Shown: positions 11,156-19,785 of the stretch, in pieces | Layout: each line of letters begins with the position of its first letter | How positions within the stretch are numbered: the stretch's first letter is position 1 | Assembly: GCF_001280015.1 (NCBI RefSeq) | Contig: NZ_LGDV01000192.1 | Coordinates: forward strand, 1 to 64,000 | Length of the DNA: 64,000 bases | Reading direction: 5' to 3' | Origin: Streptomyces sp. MMG1121 | Lineage (GTDB): Bacteria; Actinomycetota; Actinomycetes; Streptomycetales; Streptomycetaceae | The notes under the pieces: generated by a model | Told to the model about the DNA's origin: nothing | Database searches by the model: none | Seen by the model: the letters and a program-made list of their open reading frames with translations, nothing else | Program-made: the position numbers and the translations under genes

Positions 11156-11184
11156 TTGACATCGAACGCACCCCGGCGCAGACT
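11156..11184 (+). promoter_or_regulatory. pobA promoter
   Basis: TTGACA (11156-11161), 17-bp spacer, CAGACT (11179-11184): a perfect -35 and a five-of-six -10. Transcription would begin near 11191, directly before the palindrome at 11197-11216. Confidence 0.7.
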
Positions 11185-11196
11185 CACGCCAGCAGT

Positions 11197-11216
11197 TGGT
11201 GAAGAAAACTTCACCA
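11197..11216. promoter_or_regulatory. Palindromic operator just downstream of the pobA promoter
   Basis: TGGTGAAG-AAAA-CTTCACCA, a perfect 8-4-8 palindrome starting 12 bp after the -10. Such a position suits a repressor that blocks initiation or early elongation. IclR- or MarR-type regulators often control aromatic monooxygenases, but no regulator gene is adjacent. Confidence 0.6.
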
Positions 11217-11287
11217 GGCGAACAGGCCGGGACAGGCTTGAATGGAACGACCAGCGGGCGACGCCGCCGCGGGAAGGGACAGGGCCC

Positions 11288-12460
11288 ATGCGCACCACCG
11301 TCGGGATCATCGGAGCGGGTCCGGCCGGACTGCTGCTCGCGCGGCTGCTGCACCGCGCCGGCATCGACTCGGTGGTCCTGGAGAGCCGCGACCGCGCCTA
11401 CGTCGAGCACCGCCAGCGCGCCGGGATCCTGGAGCAGGGCACGGTCGACGTGCTGCGCGCCGCCGGGGCCGGGGAGCGGATGGACCGCGAGGGACTGCGC
11501 CACGACGGCATCGAGCTGCGCTTCGACCGCCGCCGCCACCGCGTCGACTTCCCCGCCCTGACCGGCGGGCGGTCCGTGATGGTGTACGCCCAGACCGAGG
11601 TCTGCAAGGACCTCATCGCCCTTCAGCTGAAGGAGGGCGGCCCGCTGCTGTTCGAGGCGCAGGCGCTGGCGGTCCGGGACGCGGACGGCGACCGGCCGCT
11701 CATCGCCTTCCGGCACCAGGGCCGCGAGGACGTGCTGGAGTGCGACTACGTCGTCGGCTGCGACGGCTTCTGGGGCGTGGCCAGGAAGGCCGTCCCGGCC
11801 GCCCTCTCCCGGGTGTTCGAACGGACGTACCCCTACGCCTGGCTGGGCATCCTCGCCGACGTGCCGCCCTCGCACGACGAACTCGTCTACGCCCGCCACG
11901 ACCGCGGCTTCGCCCTGCTGTCGATGCGCTCCCCGTCCGTCTCCCGGCTCTACCTCCAGGTCCCCGCGGCGACGCAGGCCGACCGGTGGACGGACGACGA
12001 GATCTGGTCCGAACTCGACCGGCGCCTCGAGACGGACGACTGGCGGCTGGAGCGCGGGCCCCTCACCCACAAGTCGGTCACGCCGATGCGCTCCTTCGTC
12101 CACGAACCGATGCGCCACGGCCGGCTCTTCCTGGCCGGTGACGCCGCCCACATCGTTCCGCCGACCGGGGCCAAGGGCCTGAACCTCGCCGTCGGCGACG
12201 TCGTCACCTTCGCGCGGGCACTGGTCCACGAGCGGGAGACCGGCTCCCCGGACCTCCTCGACGCCTACTCCGCGACCTGTCTGCGCCGCGTCTGGCAGGC
12301 CGAGCGGTTCTCCTACGACATGACGACCCTGCTGCACCAGGCCCCGGACGCCACGCCGTTCGACGCCCGGCTCCAGCGCGCCCGGCTGGAGCGGATCGCC
12401 TCCTCCCGCGCCACCGAGACCGACCTGGCCGAGGCGTACACCGGCTTTGCTCTCGGTTAG
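11288..12460 (+). CDS. pobA: 4-hydroxybenzoate 3-monooxygenase
   Basis: A 390-aa class A flavoprotein hydroxylase converting 4-hydroxybenzoate to protocatechuate, using NAD(P)H, O2 and FAD. Family marks seen: GxGxxG at the N-terminus (IIGAGPAGLLLARLL), QRAGILEQGTVDVLRAAG with substrate-contact residues, the DG fingerprint VVGCDGFWG, and GDAAHIVPPTGAKGLNLAVGDV, the flavin-ribityl GD motif in its PobA-specific form. The length equals Pseudomonas PobA (about 394 aa). The gene follows bldA by 220 bp and has its own promoter and operator. No protocatechuate-cleavage genes are nearby, so the product must be handled elsewhere. Confidence 0.93.
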   Translation: MRTTVGIIGAGPAGLLLARLLHRAGIDSVVLESRDRAYVEHRQRAGILEQGTVDVLRAAGAGERMDREGLRHDGIELRFDRRRHRVDFPALTGGRSVMVYAQTEVCKDLIALQLKEGGPLLFEAQALAVRDADGDRPLIAFRHQGREDVLECDYVVGCDGFWGVARKAVPAALSRVFERTYPYAWLGILADVPPSHDELVYARHDRGFALLSMRSPSVSRLYLQVPAATQADRWTDDEIWSELDRRLETDDWRLERGPLTHKSVTPMRSFVHEPMRHGRLFLAGDAAHIVPPTGAKGLNLAVGDVVTFARALVHERETGSPDLLDAYSATCLRRVWQAERFSYDMTTLLHQAPDATPFDARLQRARLERIASSRATETDLAEAYTGFALG

Positions 12461-12630
12461 GTCGCAGGTTCGTCATGGAACGCGATCACTCATGGCCGGG
12501 AATCGCCCGTACGCGTACCGTGTGGGGCAGCACGGCAGGGGAAAGATCCTCCTCAAGTATCATGGTCGGTCCTTTGCCAATCCATTACGCTTTGAGCCAA
12601 GGCTGCGCACGGCGGCCATCGAGGAGTGAG

Positions 12631-13488
12631 ATGAGGAGCAGTAACCCGGTCTTCTCGCGACGGGGGTTCAGCCGCGACAACGGCTACGCCGGCTTCAACA
12701 CCGCACCGCAGGCCGGGTACGCACCGCAGGGCAACCCGTACGCGCAGAACCCCTACGCGCAGAACCCGTACGCCCAGCAGGGTGTCGGCGCACCGCCGCA
12801 GGCCCCGGTCACCACCGACCGGATGACGATGGACGACGTCGTCGTCCGCTCGGCCATGACGCTCGGCACGGTCGCCGTCGGCGCCGTCCTCGCCTGGGCG
12901 CTGCTGCCGGTCTCGGCGACGAGCTACGGCCTGGCCGTCGGTTCCGCGATCGTCGCGTTCGTCCTGGCGATGATCCAGAGCTTCAAGCGCACCCCGGTGC
13001 CCGCGCTGATCCTCGGGTACGCCGCGTTCGAGGGCGTCTTCCTCGGCGTCATCAGCGAGATGTACAACAGCCGCTGGAGCGGCGCCCCCTTCCAGGCGGT
13101 GCTCGGCACCATGGCGGTCGCCGGCGCGACCCTGCTCGTCTACAAGGCGGGCTGGATCCGCGTCACCGCCCGCTACGCCCGCATGGGCCTCGCCATCGCG
13201 ATGGCCTTCATGGTCGTCATGGCGATCAACCTGCTGCTGGTGGCGTTCGGCGTCGCCGAGAACGGCGGCCTGCGCAGCTTCGGCCCGCTCGGCGCGGCCG
13301 TCGGCATCTTCGCCATCCTGCTCGGCGCGTTCTTCCTCACGCTGGACTTCAAGCAGATCGAGGACGGCATCGCCTACGGCGCCCCGCGGAACGAGTCCTG
13401 GCTCGCCGCGTTCGGTCTCACCATGACCCTGGTGTGGATCTACGTGGAGATGCTGCGACTGGTGGCGATCTTCACCAACAACGACTAG
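12631..13488 (+). CDS. Bax inhibitor-1/YccA family membrane protein
   Basis: A 285-aa protein with a proline/tyrosine/asparagine-rich cytoplasmic N-terminus and about seven membrane segments (residues 70-280), ending in a short Asn/Asp tail. The membrane domain matches the Bax-inhibitor-1/YccA (TMBIM) family; characterised bacterial members include pH-sensitive Ca2+ leak channels. The N-terminus carries three tandem NPYAQ repeats (residues 37-51), a tract like those used for protein contacts. GAGGAG lies 4 nt before the ATG. The gene is flanked by a terminator at 13519-13551. Its function in Streptomyces is unknown to me. Confidence 0.88.
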   Translation: MRSSNPVFSRRGFSRDNGYAGFNTAPQAGYAPQGNPYAQNPYAQNPYAQQGVGAPPQAPVTTDRMTMDDVVVRSAMTLGTVAVGAVLAWALLPVSATSYGLAVGSAIVAFVLAMIQSFKRTPVPALILGYAAFEGVFLGVISEMYNSRWSGAPFQAVLGTMAVAGATLLVYKAGWIRVTARYARMGLAIAMAFMVVMAINLLLVAFGVAENGGLRSFGPLGAAVGIFAILLGAFFLTLDFKQIEDGIAYGAPRNESWLAAFGLTMTLVWIYVEMLRLVAIFTNND

Positions 13489-13518
13489 CGGACCAGTCGG
13501 TCGGCCGAAGTCGACGGT

Positions 13519-13551
13519 AGGGGCCCCGGGCTGACGCAGCCCGGGGCCCTT
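13519..13551. terminator. Terminator after the Bax-inhibitor-like gene
   Basis: Stem of 13-14 bp with one mismatch (AGGGGCCCCGGGCT / AGCCCGGGGCCCTT) and a 5-nt loop, between convergent genes; it can serve both directions. Confidence 0.8.
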
Positions 13552-13557
13552 CGTCGT

Positions 13558-13788
13558 CTAGAGCAGCTTGCGGGCCGCCCTCCTCAAGTCGTACTCGTGC
13601 ACGATCGCCTTCGCGTGGCCGTACGCGAGGCCGTGCTCGTGCCTGAGCCAGCTGACCTTCTCCTCGAAGCGGAACAGGGCGGGTCCTTCTTCGACGGTGC
13701 GCAACCAGTCGGAGATGTCACGACCGGTGCAGTGCGGAATGCGGGCGAGCAGGTTGCGGTGGGTCTCCTCGGAGAAGAGCTGGGACAT
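13558..13788 (-). CDS. Small DUF4287-like protein
   Basis: A 76-aa basic, soluble protein starting MSQLFSEETHRNLLARIPHC. The segments TGRDISDWLRTVEEGP and SWLRHEHGLAYGHAKAIVHEY resemble the DUF4287 helical domain of unknown function. GGAGG with 6-nt spacing supports the ATG at 13788. It diverges from the next gene over 99 bp. No role can be assigned. Confidence 0.75.
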   Translation of the reverse strand: MSQLFSEETHRNLLARIPHCTGRDISDWLRTVEEGPALFRFEEKVSWLRHEHGLAYGHAKAIVHEYDLRRAARKLL

Positions 13789-13875
13789 CGGCGCCTCCGA
13801 ACGCAAAGGGGATGTAAGCCGGTCCTTCACGTCACCGTGCCTGAGCGTTCGCGTGTTGGCAACAGTGCGGCGCGT

Positions 13876-13881
13876 TACGCT
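13876..13881 (+). promoter_or_regulatory. -10 element of a probable leaderless transcript
   Basis: TACGCT followed by exactly 6 nt and then the GTG at 13888. No ribosome binding site precedes the start, so transcription probably begins at the start codon. Confidence 0.45.
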
Positions 13882-13887
13882 CGGCGC

Positions 13888-14199
13888 GTGGTTGATACGA
13901 CGCCCTTGACTCAAGCAGTGGATCACTTCGCCGACCGGCTGCGGGCCGCTCCGCAGAGCCGGCTGCAGAGAGGGGCCGCGGCGGAGGCGCTGGCACTGGC
14001 CCAGGAGTTGGCCCAGTGGGCGCAGCGCGTCGAGGAGCCGGGGAGCGAGCCCCGTCAGATGCCGGATGCGGGAATGTTCGCGGCGGCGGATCAGATTCTC
14101 GTCGCCGCGCATGACTTGGCTCTGGTGCTGCACAGCGAGCACGAGGTTTTTGAAGCGGTGAGCCTGGTGGAGGAGGCGCGCAAGAGGGCGGGGGTCTGA
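13888..14199 (+). CDS. Conserved helical hypothetical protein
   Basis: A 103-aa, almost entirely alpha-helical, Ala-rich soluble protein (VDTTPLTQAVDHFADRLRAA...). I do not recognise a named family; similar small proteins occur throughout Streptomyces. The GTG start lacks a Shine-Dalgarno sequence but lies 6 nt after a TACGCT hexamer, as expected for leaderless translation. It converges with the 260-aa membrane protein gene, with 24 bp between stops. Length, codon bias and helical periodicity support coding. Confidence 0.75.
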   Translation: MVDTTPLTQAVDHFADRLRAAPQSRLQRGAAAEALALAQELAQWAQRVEEPGSEPRQMPDAGMFAAADQILVAAHDLALVLHSEHEVFEAVSLVEEARKRAGV

Positions 14200-14223
14200 G
14201 GGGCGCCGCCCCTTGCCGGTGGC

Positions 14224-15006
14224 TCAGAGGGAGGCTATGACCCTGTCCGCCAGGATGTAGACCATGTCCTCGCCGCAGGCGAAGGTGAGGGTGTAGGCGC
14301 CCGAGATGCCCGAACCGCCGAGGAGGTACGGGGTGTCGCCCGTCTCCACGGCCGCCGCCAGGCGTTCGGCGGTCTCGCGGTGGCCCGGGGTCATGCACAG
14401 GGTGGTGCCGTCGGCGAAGACGTAGACGTCGAGGGTGCCGAGCGGGCCCGGGCGGACGTCGGCCAGTTCGACGCGTTCGGCGCTCAGCTGCTCCAGCGTG
14501 GTCACCGTGCGCTCGTGGTCGTTGACCGCGGGCGACTGCACCGGGACGAAGTCGGGGTGCGAGGGGTGCCGGCGGCGGGCCGCGGCCAGTTCGGGGGAGT
14601 CCCCGGCGAACTCGTCGGCGTCGGTGGTCTGCTCGGACACCGGCTCCAGGCCGACGAAGTCGCTCTGCCGCGGCAGGAACACGTCGGCGTCGGACAGGCC
14701 GAGCAGCGACGGTGCGTCGGAGGCGTCACGGGCCTCCTGAGCGGCCCAGAAGGCGCGCGCCTCGGCCAGTTCCCGCTCCCGCTCCTCGGCGAGTGCCTCG
14801 GCCACGGCCGCACGTATCTGGTCGGCGTCGCTGTGGCTGCGGGCGTTCGGCACCAGCGCGCGCGTGGCGGCTGACTGGCTCTCCGCGAGCTGTGCCTGCA
14901 GTGCCGTGAGCTGACGGCGCAGCTTCAGAACGGTGCGCAGGACGGCGACGCCCACGGCGCCGGTGGCGGCCGTGGTGAGCAGCAGGGCGATCGGCATGGC
15001 GCTCAC
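14224..15006 (-). CDS. Membrane-anchored hypothetical protein
   Basis: A 260-aa protein with one N-terminal membrane segment (MPIALLLTTAATGAVGVAVL), then a coiled-coil stretch rich in Gln/Ala/Glu (residues 28-90) and a C-terminal globular domain (TVTTLEQLSAERVELADVRPG to the end), probably cytoplasmic because Arg/Lys follow the membrane segment. I do not recognise the family. The GTG at 15006 has GGGAG 7 nt upstream; the ATG three codons later is the alternative. No operon partner. Confidence 0.75.
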   Translation of the reverse strand: MSAMPIALLLTTAATGAVGVAVLRTVLKLRRQLTALQAQLAESQSAATRALVPNARSHSDADQIRAAVAEALAEERERELAEARAFWAAQEARDASDAPSLLGLSDADVFLPRQSDFVGLEPVSEQTTDADEFAGDSPELAAARRRHPSHPDFVPVQSPAVNDHERTVTTLEQLSAERVELADVRPGPLGTLDVYVFADGTTLCMTPGHRETAERLAAAVETGDTPYLLGGSGISGAYTLTFACGEDMVYILADRVIASL

Positions 15007-15213
15007 TGACGTACTCCCGGTTCAAAGTCGACCCCCGACTTCCTACATCAGCTTGAAGGGTGGACTAACCAGCTGTCAGTGCGTAACGTCACGAAACGGA
15101 CAGGACTTTGGCCTCGTGGATTTCTTGAGAACCATGTTGACCTGCACTGACCTGCATGGATGCGGCCGGCGAGCGAGATAGGTCACATCCTGGGGGAGAT
15201 TGGATCACGAAAA

Positions 15214-15248
15214 GGCCCGGAACCGTGGTGTTTCCTCGGTTCCGGGCC
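15214..15248 (-). terminator. Terminator after the thiolase gene
   Basis: Perfect 12-bp stem GGCCCGGAACCG / CGGTTCCGGGCC, 11-nt loop, 40 bp past the thiolase stop on the minus strand and followed on that strand by TTTTCG. Confidence 0.8.
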
Positions 15249-15289
15249 GATTCCTGACGTGACGTGCCTGTCCCGCTACGGTCGGTGGG

Positions 15290-16510
15290 TCAGCTGAGGC
15301 GCTCGATGACCATCGCCATGCCCTGGCCGCCGCCGACGCACATCGTCTCCAGGCCGAACTGCTTGTCGTGGAACTGCAGCGAGTTGATGAGCGTGCCGGT
15401 GATGCGGGCGCCGGTCATGCCGAAGGGGTGGCCCACGGCGATGGCGCCGCCGTTGACGTTCAGCTTGTCGAGGTCGATGCCGAGGTCGCGGTAGGAGGGG
15501 ATCACCTGGGCGGCGAAGGCCTCGTTGATCTCGACCAGGTCGATGTCGTCGATGGTCAGACCGGCGCGGCGCAGGGCCTGCTTGCTGGCCTCGACCGGGC
15601 CGAGGCCCATGATCTCGGGAGACAGGCCGGAGACGCCGGTGGACACGATGCGGGCGAGCGGGGTCAGGCCCAGCTCGCGGGCCTTGGTGTCGGACATGAT
15701 GACGACGGCCGCGGCGCCGTCGTTGAGCGGGCAGCAGTTGCCGGCCGTGACGAGCCCGTCCGGGCGGAAGACCGGCTTGAGTCCGGCCACTCCCTCCAGG
15801 GTGACGCCCGCGCGCGGGCCGTCGTCCTTGCTGACGACGGTTCCGTCGGGGAGCGTGACCGGGGTGATCTCCCGCTCCCAGAAGCCGTTCTTGATGGCTT
15901 CCTCGGCGAGGTTCTGCGAGCGGACGCCGAACTCGTCCATGTCCTGGCGGGTGATGCCCTTGGCGCGGGCCAGGTTCTCGGCGGTCTGGCCCATCGCGAT
16001 GTAGGGGTCGGGGAGCAGGCCGTCCTCGCGCGGGTCGTGCCAGGTCGTGCCCTCCTGCTGGGCGACGGCCTCGGTGCGGGCCTCGGCCTCGGCGAAGAGC
16101 GGGTTGTGCGTGCCGGGCATGCCGTCGGAGCTGCCGTTGAGGTAGCGGGAGACCGTCTCGACACCGGCCGAGATGAAGACGTCGCCCTCGCCGGCCTTGA
16201 TGGCGTGCAGGGCCATGCGGGAGGTCTGCAGGGAGGAGGAGCAGTAGCGGGTGATCGTGCAGCCGGGCAGGTGGTCCATGCCCATCTGCACGGCGACGAT
16301 ACGGCCGAGGTTGTGCCCCTGCTCGCCGCCGGGGAGGCCGCAGCCGAGCATCAGGTCGTCGATGTCCCGGGGGTCCAGCTCGGGGACCTTGGCGAGTGCG
16401 GCCTGGATGATCGTGGCGGTGAGGTCGTCGGGGCGCAGGTCCTTCAGGGAGCCCTTGACGGCGCGGCCGATGGGGGAGCGGGCGGTCGAGACGATGACGG
16501 CTTCGGGCAT
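15290..16510 (-). CDS. Acetyl-CoA C-acyltransferase (thiolase)
   Basis: A 406-aa thiolase that forms or cleaves acetoacetyl-CoA/3-ketoacyl-CoA. The nucleophile Cys lies in TRYCSSSLQ, the second active-site pair in NGGAIAVGHPFGMTGAR (His) and CVGGGQGMAMVIE (Cys). The lack of a partner hydratase/dehydrogenase nearby leaves open whether it acts in beta-oxidation (FadA-like) or biosynthesis. GGAG with 5-nt spacing favours the ATG at 16510 over the GTG one codon before it. A TAAGCGCTTG site about 105 bp upstream may be an operator. Confidence 0.93.
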   Translation of the reverse strand: MPEAVIVSTARSPIGRAVKGSLKDLRPDDLTATIIQAALAKVPELDPRDIDDLMLGCGLPGGEQGHNLGRIVAVQMGMDHLPGCTITRYCSSSLQTSRMALHAIKAGEGDVFISAGVETVSRYLNGSSDGMPGTHNPLFAEAEARTEAVAQQEGTTWHDPREDGLLPDPYIAMGQTAENLARAKGITRQDMDEFGVRSQNLAEEAIKNGFWEREITPVTLPDGTVVSKDDGPRAGVTLEGVAGLKPVFRPDGLVTAGNCCPLNDGAAAVVIMSDTKARELGLTPLARIVSTGVSGLSPEIMGLGPVEASKQALRRAGLTIDDIDLVEINEAFAAQVIPSYRDLGIDLDKLNVNGGAIAVGHPFGMTGARITGTLINSLQFHDKQFGLETMCVGGGQGMAMVIERLS

Positions 16511-16614
16511 CACGGCTCCAGTGGACGGTGTTTTTTCGGGCAGTGCCGGTTGGGAAGTTACCGGTACGTATGGTCTGGGTCACCGGTGTGGGGGTGTGAC
16601 ACTGACCGCAGTTT

Positions 16615-16630
16615 CTAAGCGCTTGCTTGG
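16615..16630. promoter_or_regulatory. AAGCGCTT palindrome upstream of the thiolase gene
   Basis: CTAAGCGCTTGCTTGG around 16614-16629 holds an 8-bp palindrome of the kind bound by TetR-family regulators. It lies about 105 bp before the thiolase start. Evidence is only the motif. Confidence 0.25.
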
Positions 16631-16847
16631 GCCTCCGGGGTTCGGCCGACGAGGTGCGGGTGCCACGGTGCGGGTGGGCGGGAGCGCCGCCCAGGGGGCT
16701 CCGCCTCCCGGACCCCCTTCTCGTCCACCCTCCCACCCGTCTCCGCTCGGTCGAAGGGCTGCCGCACCGGGCGGCGTCCGCCGACCGGCCGAGACGCCCC
16801 CGGCTGTGCCTGCCGACTGACGGGGACGGGCGGGTGGGCAAGGCGGG

Positions 16848-17867
16848 TCAGCGTGACGGGGTTGCCGGTTCGGCTTCCGGGACCCTGCGCCTGCGCCTTC
16901 GCTTCAGCAGGGCCCAGGGGCCGCGCGGGCCGGTCGGCATCGCCGCTGTGACTTCCGTGCCCGCCTCGGAGGCGGCCTCCGCTGCTGCTCGGGCCACCGG
17001 CAGGAAGCCCTCGCGGCGGGACACGTCCGGGCGTTCCTCCTCCGCCGGCCACAGGCCGAGGGCCGCGCAGACCGTGGGGAGGACGGCCATCGCCGCTGTC
17101 GCGTAGCCCTCTGCCGAGGGGTGGTAGTTGTCCGGGCCGAACAGTTCCCGGGGGTTCGCCTCGAACTCCGGGCCCAGCAGATCGCCCAGCGACACCGTGC
17201 GCCCGCCCTGCTCCACCGCCCCGATGGTCTGCGCCGCCGCCAGTTGCCGCGAGGCCCGCCGGGCCAGCCAGCGCAGCGGCTGCTGCACCGGCTCGATGGT
17301 GCCGAGATCGGGGCAGGTGCCGACCACCACCTCCGCACCGGCCGTGCGCAGCCGCCGTACCGCCGACGACAGATGCCGTACCGAACGGGTCGGCGGCATC
17401 CGGTGGGTCACGTCGTTCGCGCCGATCATGATCACGCAGACGTCGGGGACCGGGGATGCCGAAGAGAGCGCCAAGGCCACCTGGCGGTCCAGGTCGTTCG
17501 ACTGGGCGCCCGGCGACGCCACGTTCCGCAGCTCCACCGGGCGTTCCGCCACCGCCGCCAGCCCCGCCGCCAGCAACGCCCCCGGCGTCTGGCCCGCCCG
17601 GTGCACGCCCTGCCCGGCCGCCGTGGAGTCGCCGAGCACGACCAGCTGGAGGGGAGGTTCGCCGGGGACGTCGTAGGCGTGGCCGTAGACGCCGTCGGCC
17701 ACCGGCACCCGGCCGCCGCTGCCGTTGCCCACATGGCGCCGGGCCAGCCGTACCTCGGCCAGCAGCAGGCCCACGGCCGCCGCGCCGACCAGGCCGGCCC
17801 CGCCACCGCCGTACGCCGCTCCGGCCGCGATACGCCGGGCCACCCGTGCCCTCGACATGTTCGTCAT
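16848..17867 (-). CDS. Secreted or membrane-anchored SGNH/GDSL hydrolase
   Basis: A 339-aa SGNH-fold esterase/lipase. Block I GDSTAAGQG carries the nucleophile Ser, block III IMIGANDVTH the Asn, and block V DNYHPSAEGY the catalytic Asp-x-x-His. A basic N-terminus plus hydrophobic segment (about residues 14-40, GAAYGGGGAGLVGAAAVGLLL) looks like an uncleaved membrane anchor. The C-terminus is basic (KRRRRRRVPEAEP). The substrate is unknown; the family includes acyl esterases and polysaccharide deacetylases. The ATG at 17867 has GGGAGG 11 nt upstream; the ATG three codons later (MSRARV) is also possible. Confidence 0.85.
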   Translation of the reverse strand: MTNMSRARVARRIAAGAAYGGGGAGLVGAAAVGLLLAEVRLARRHVGNGSGGRVPVADGVYGHAYDVPGEPPLQLVVLGDSTAAGQGVHRAGQTPGALLAAGLAAVAERPVELRNVASPGAQSNDLDRQVALALSSASPVPDVCVIMIGANDVTHRMPPTRSVRHLSSAVRRLRTAGAEVVVGTCPDLGTIEPVQQPLRWLARRASRQLAAAQTIGAVEQGGRTVSLGDLLGPEFEANPRELFGPDNYHPSAEGYATAAMAVLPTVCAALGLWPAEEERPDVSRREGFLPVARAAAEAASEAGTEVTAAMPTGPRGPWALLKRRRRRRVPEAEPATPSR

Positions 17868-17975
17868 GCGTCGCCGCCACCTCCCTCGTAGCCGTACATC
17901 CACTCCTTGCCCCGTACAGGCCGTGCGCCAATCTCAACGGGGAGTGAACGACCGCCCGAGGCGCACAGCTGGCCT

Positions 17976-17981
17976 TAGGCT
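17976..17981 (+). promoter_or_regulatory. Possible -10 element of the cbs promoter
   Basis: TAGGCT, five of six to TAGRRT, 46 bp before the cbs start; no matching -35. Confidence 0.3.
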
Positions 17982-18027
17982 GGCGACACCACTACGACCA
18001 CACCTTTTGCAGCAACCGGAGACAACG

Positions 18028-19419
18028 GTGCAATTCCACGACTCGATGATCAGCCTCGTCGGCAACACCCCGCTGGTGCGGCTCAACAACGTGACCAAGG
18101 GCATCCGGGCGACCGTCCTTGCCAAGGTGGAGTACTTCAACCCCGGCGGCTCCGTGAAGGACCGCATCGCCCTGCGCATGATCGAGGCCGCCGAGCAGAG
18201 CGGGGAGTTGCGGCCGGGCGGCACCATCGTCGAGCCGACCAGCGGGAACACCGGTGTGGGGCTGGCGATCGTCGCCCAGCAGAAGGGGTACAAGTGCATC
18301 TTCGTGTGCCCCGACAAGGTGAGCACCGACAAGATCAACGTGCTGCGCGCGTACGGCGCGGAGGTCGTCGTCTGCCCGACCGCCGTGGATCCCGAGCACC
18401 CCGACTCGTACTACAACGTCTCCGACCGGCTCGTCCGGGAGACCCCGGGCGCCTGGAAGCCGGACCAGTACTCCAACCCCAACAACCCGCTCTCCCACTA
18501 TCACTCGACCGGCCCCGAGCTGTGGGAGCAGACGGAGGGGAAGATCACCCACTTCGTGGCGGGCGTGGGCACCGGGGGGACGATCTCCGGCACCGGACGC
18601 TACCTGAAGGACGCCAGTGACGGTCGCGTCCAGGTCGTCGGCGCCGACCCGGAGGGCTCCGTCTACTCCGGCGGCTCCGGGCGGCCGTATCTGATCGAGG
18701 GCGTGGGCGAGGACTTCTGGCCGACCGCCTACGACCGCACCGTCGCCGACGAGATCGTCGCCGTGTCCGACAAGGACGCCTTCCAGATGACCCGCCGCCT
18801 GGCCAAGGAGGAGGGGCTGCTGGTCGGCGGCTCCTGCGGTATGGCCGTCGTGGCGGCGCTGAGGGTCGCCGAGCGGCTCGGGCCCGACGACGTCGTGGTC
18901 GTGCTCCTGCCCGACAGCGGGCGCGGGTACCTCAGCAAGATCTTCAACGACGAGTGGATGGCCGACTACGGCTTCCTCGAGGACGAGGGCCCCAGCGCCC
19001 GCGTCGGCGACGTCCTCGACCACAAGGCGGGCGGCTCCATCCCGTCCCTGGTGCACATGCACCCCGAGGAGACCGTCGGCCAGGCCATCGAGGTGCTGCG
19101 CGAGTACGGCGTCTCGCAGATGCCGGTCGTCAAGCCGGGCGCCGGTCACCCGGACGTGATGGCCGCCGAGGTCGTCGGCTCGGTCGTGGAACGGGAGCTG
19201 CTGGACGCCCTGTTCTCCCAGCGTGCCTCCCTGACCGACCCGCTGGAGAAGCACATGTGCCCGCCGCTGCCGCAGGTCGGCTCCGGCGAGCCGGTCGCCG
19301 ACCTGATGTCCGTGCTCGGCGCGGCGGACGCGGCGATCGTCCTCGTCGAGGGCAAGCCGACCGGTGTGGTCAGCCGGCAGGACCTGCTGGCCTTCCTCGC
19401 CAAGGGCGGAAAGCAGTAG
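18028..19419 (+). CDS. cbs: Cystathionine beta-synthase
   Basis: A 463-aa PLP enzyme condensing serine and homocysteine to cystathionine, first step of reverse transsulfuration. The fold-type II core (residues 1-320) shows PGGSVKDR with the PLP lysine K44, the SGNTG substrate loop near 75 and GVGTGGTISG, the phosphate-binding loop. Residues 330-463 form a CBS-domain pair (SARVGDVLDH...; LMSVLGAADAAIVLVEG), which usually senses adenosyl ligands. The presence of the CBS pair separates it from O-acetylserine sulfhydrylases. GTG start with GGAGA upstream. Confidence 0.93.
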   Translation: MQFHDSMISLVGNTPLVRLNNVTKGIRATVLAKVEYFNPGGSVKDRIALRMIEAAEQSGELRPGGTIVEPTSGNTGVGLAIVAQQKGYKCIFVCPDKVSTDKINVLRAYGAEVVVCPTAVDPEHPDSYYNVSDRLVRETPGAWKPDQYSNPNNPLSHYHSTGPELWEQTEGKITHFVAGVGTGGTISGTGRYLKDASDGRVQVVGADPEGSVYSGGSGRPYLIEGVGEDFWPTAYDRTVADEIVAVSDKDAFQMTRRLAKEEGLLVGGSCGMAVVAALRVAERLGPDDVVVVLLPDSGRGYLSKIFNDEWMADYGFLEDEGPSARVGDVLDHKAGGSIPSLVHMHPEETVGQAIEVLREYGVSQMPVVKPGAGHPDVMAAEVVGSVVERELLDALFSQRASLTDPLEKHMCPPLPQVGSGEPVADLMSVLGAADAAIVLVEGKPTGVVSRQDLLAFLAKGGKQ

Positions 19420-19785
19420 CCGAACAGGCGGTGAACCGCCGGTTTCCCCGCGCCACTTGTGGGTGGTCTGCCGGACGGGCGGACTTCTCGGAAGTGGTAC
19501 GAGCGTGTCACGTCCGCGCAGCACACGCTTAACACGGGTCCGGCAGATTGGTGGGCGTCGGCAGGGCGCGGAGGTACCCCAGGCGTCAAGCACTGGGGGA
19601 GGCTCCCCGCCCGGGCCGACGCCGAACGGCGCCAAGGACCTCCGGAGCGGCTCCCGGACCTCCATGGACGCCACGGACGCGGAAGCCCGGCCCTGACCCG
19701 GCCCGTGTCCCTCGCGGGGACCGCCGTCGTCCCGCCCCCCGGAAACGGGGGTGCGGCGGTCCCCGCGAAAGCCTTTCCCCAGCGG
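19420..19785. other. Intergenic region between cbs and the MmyB-like gene
   Basis: 366 bp between convergent genes. It holds a large compound hairpin at 19712-19768. The TACCCCAGGCGTC...GGGGGAGGCTCCCC stretch near 19572-19605 contains short inverted repeats. Nothing else seen. Confidence 0.55.
19712..19768. terminator. Compound hairpin terminator between convergent genes
   Basis: Perfect 14-bp outer stem (TCGCGGGGACCGCC / GGCGGTCCCCGCGA) around a 29-nt interior that contains its own CCCCC-GGAAAC-GGGGG hairpin. It can end transcription from cbs and from the leftward regulator gene. Confidence 0.75.

Noticed and set aside
12736..12780. 15-bp DNA repeat as a mobile or regulatory element
   Set aside because: It encodes the tandem NPYAQ repeats of the Bax-inhibitor-like protein N-terminus and is fully explained by coding.
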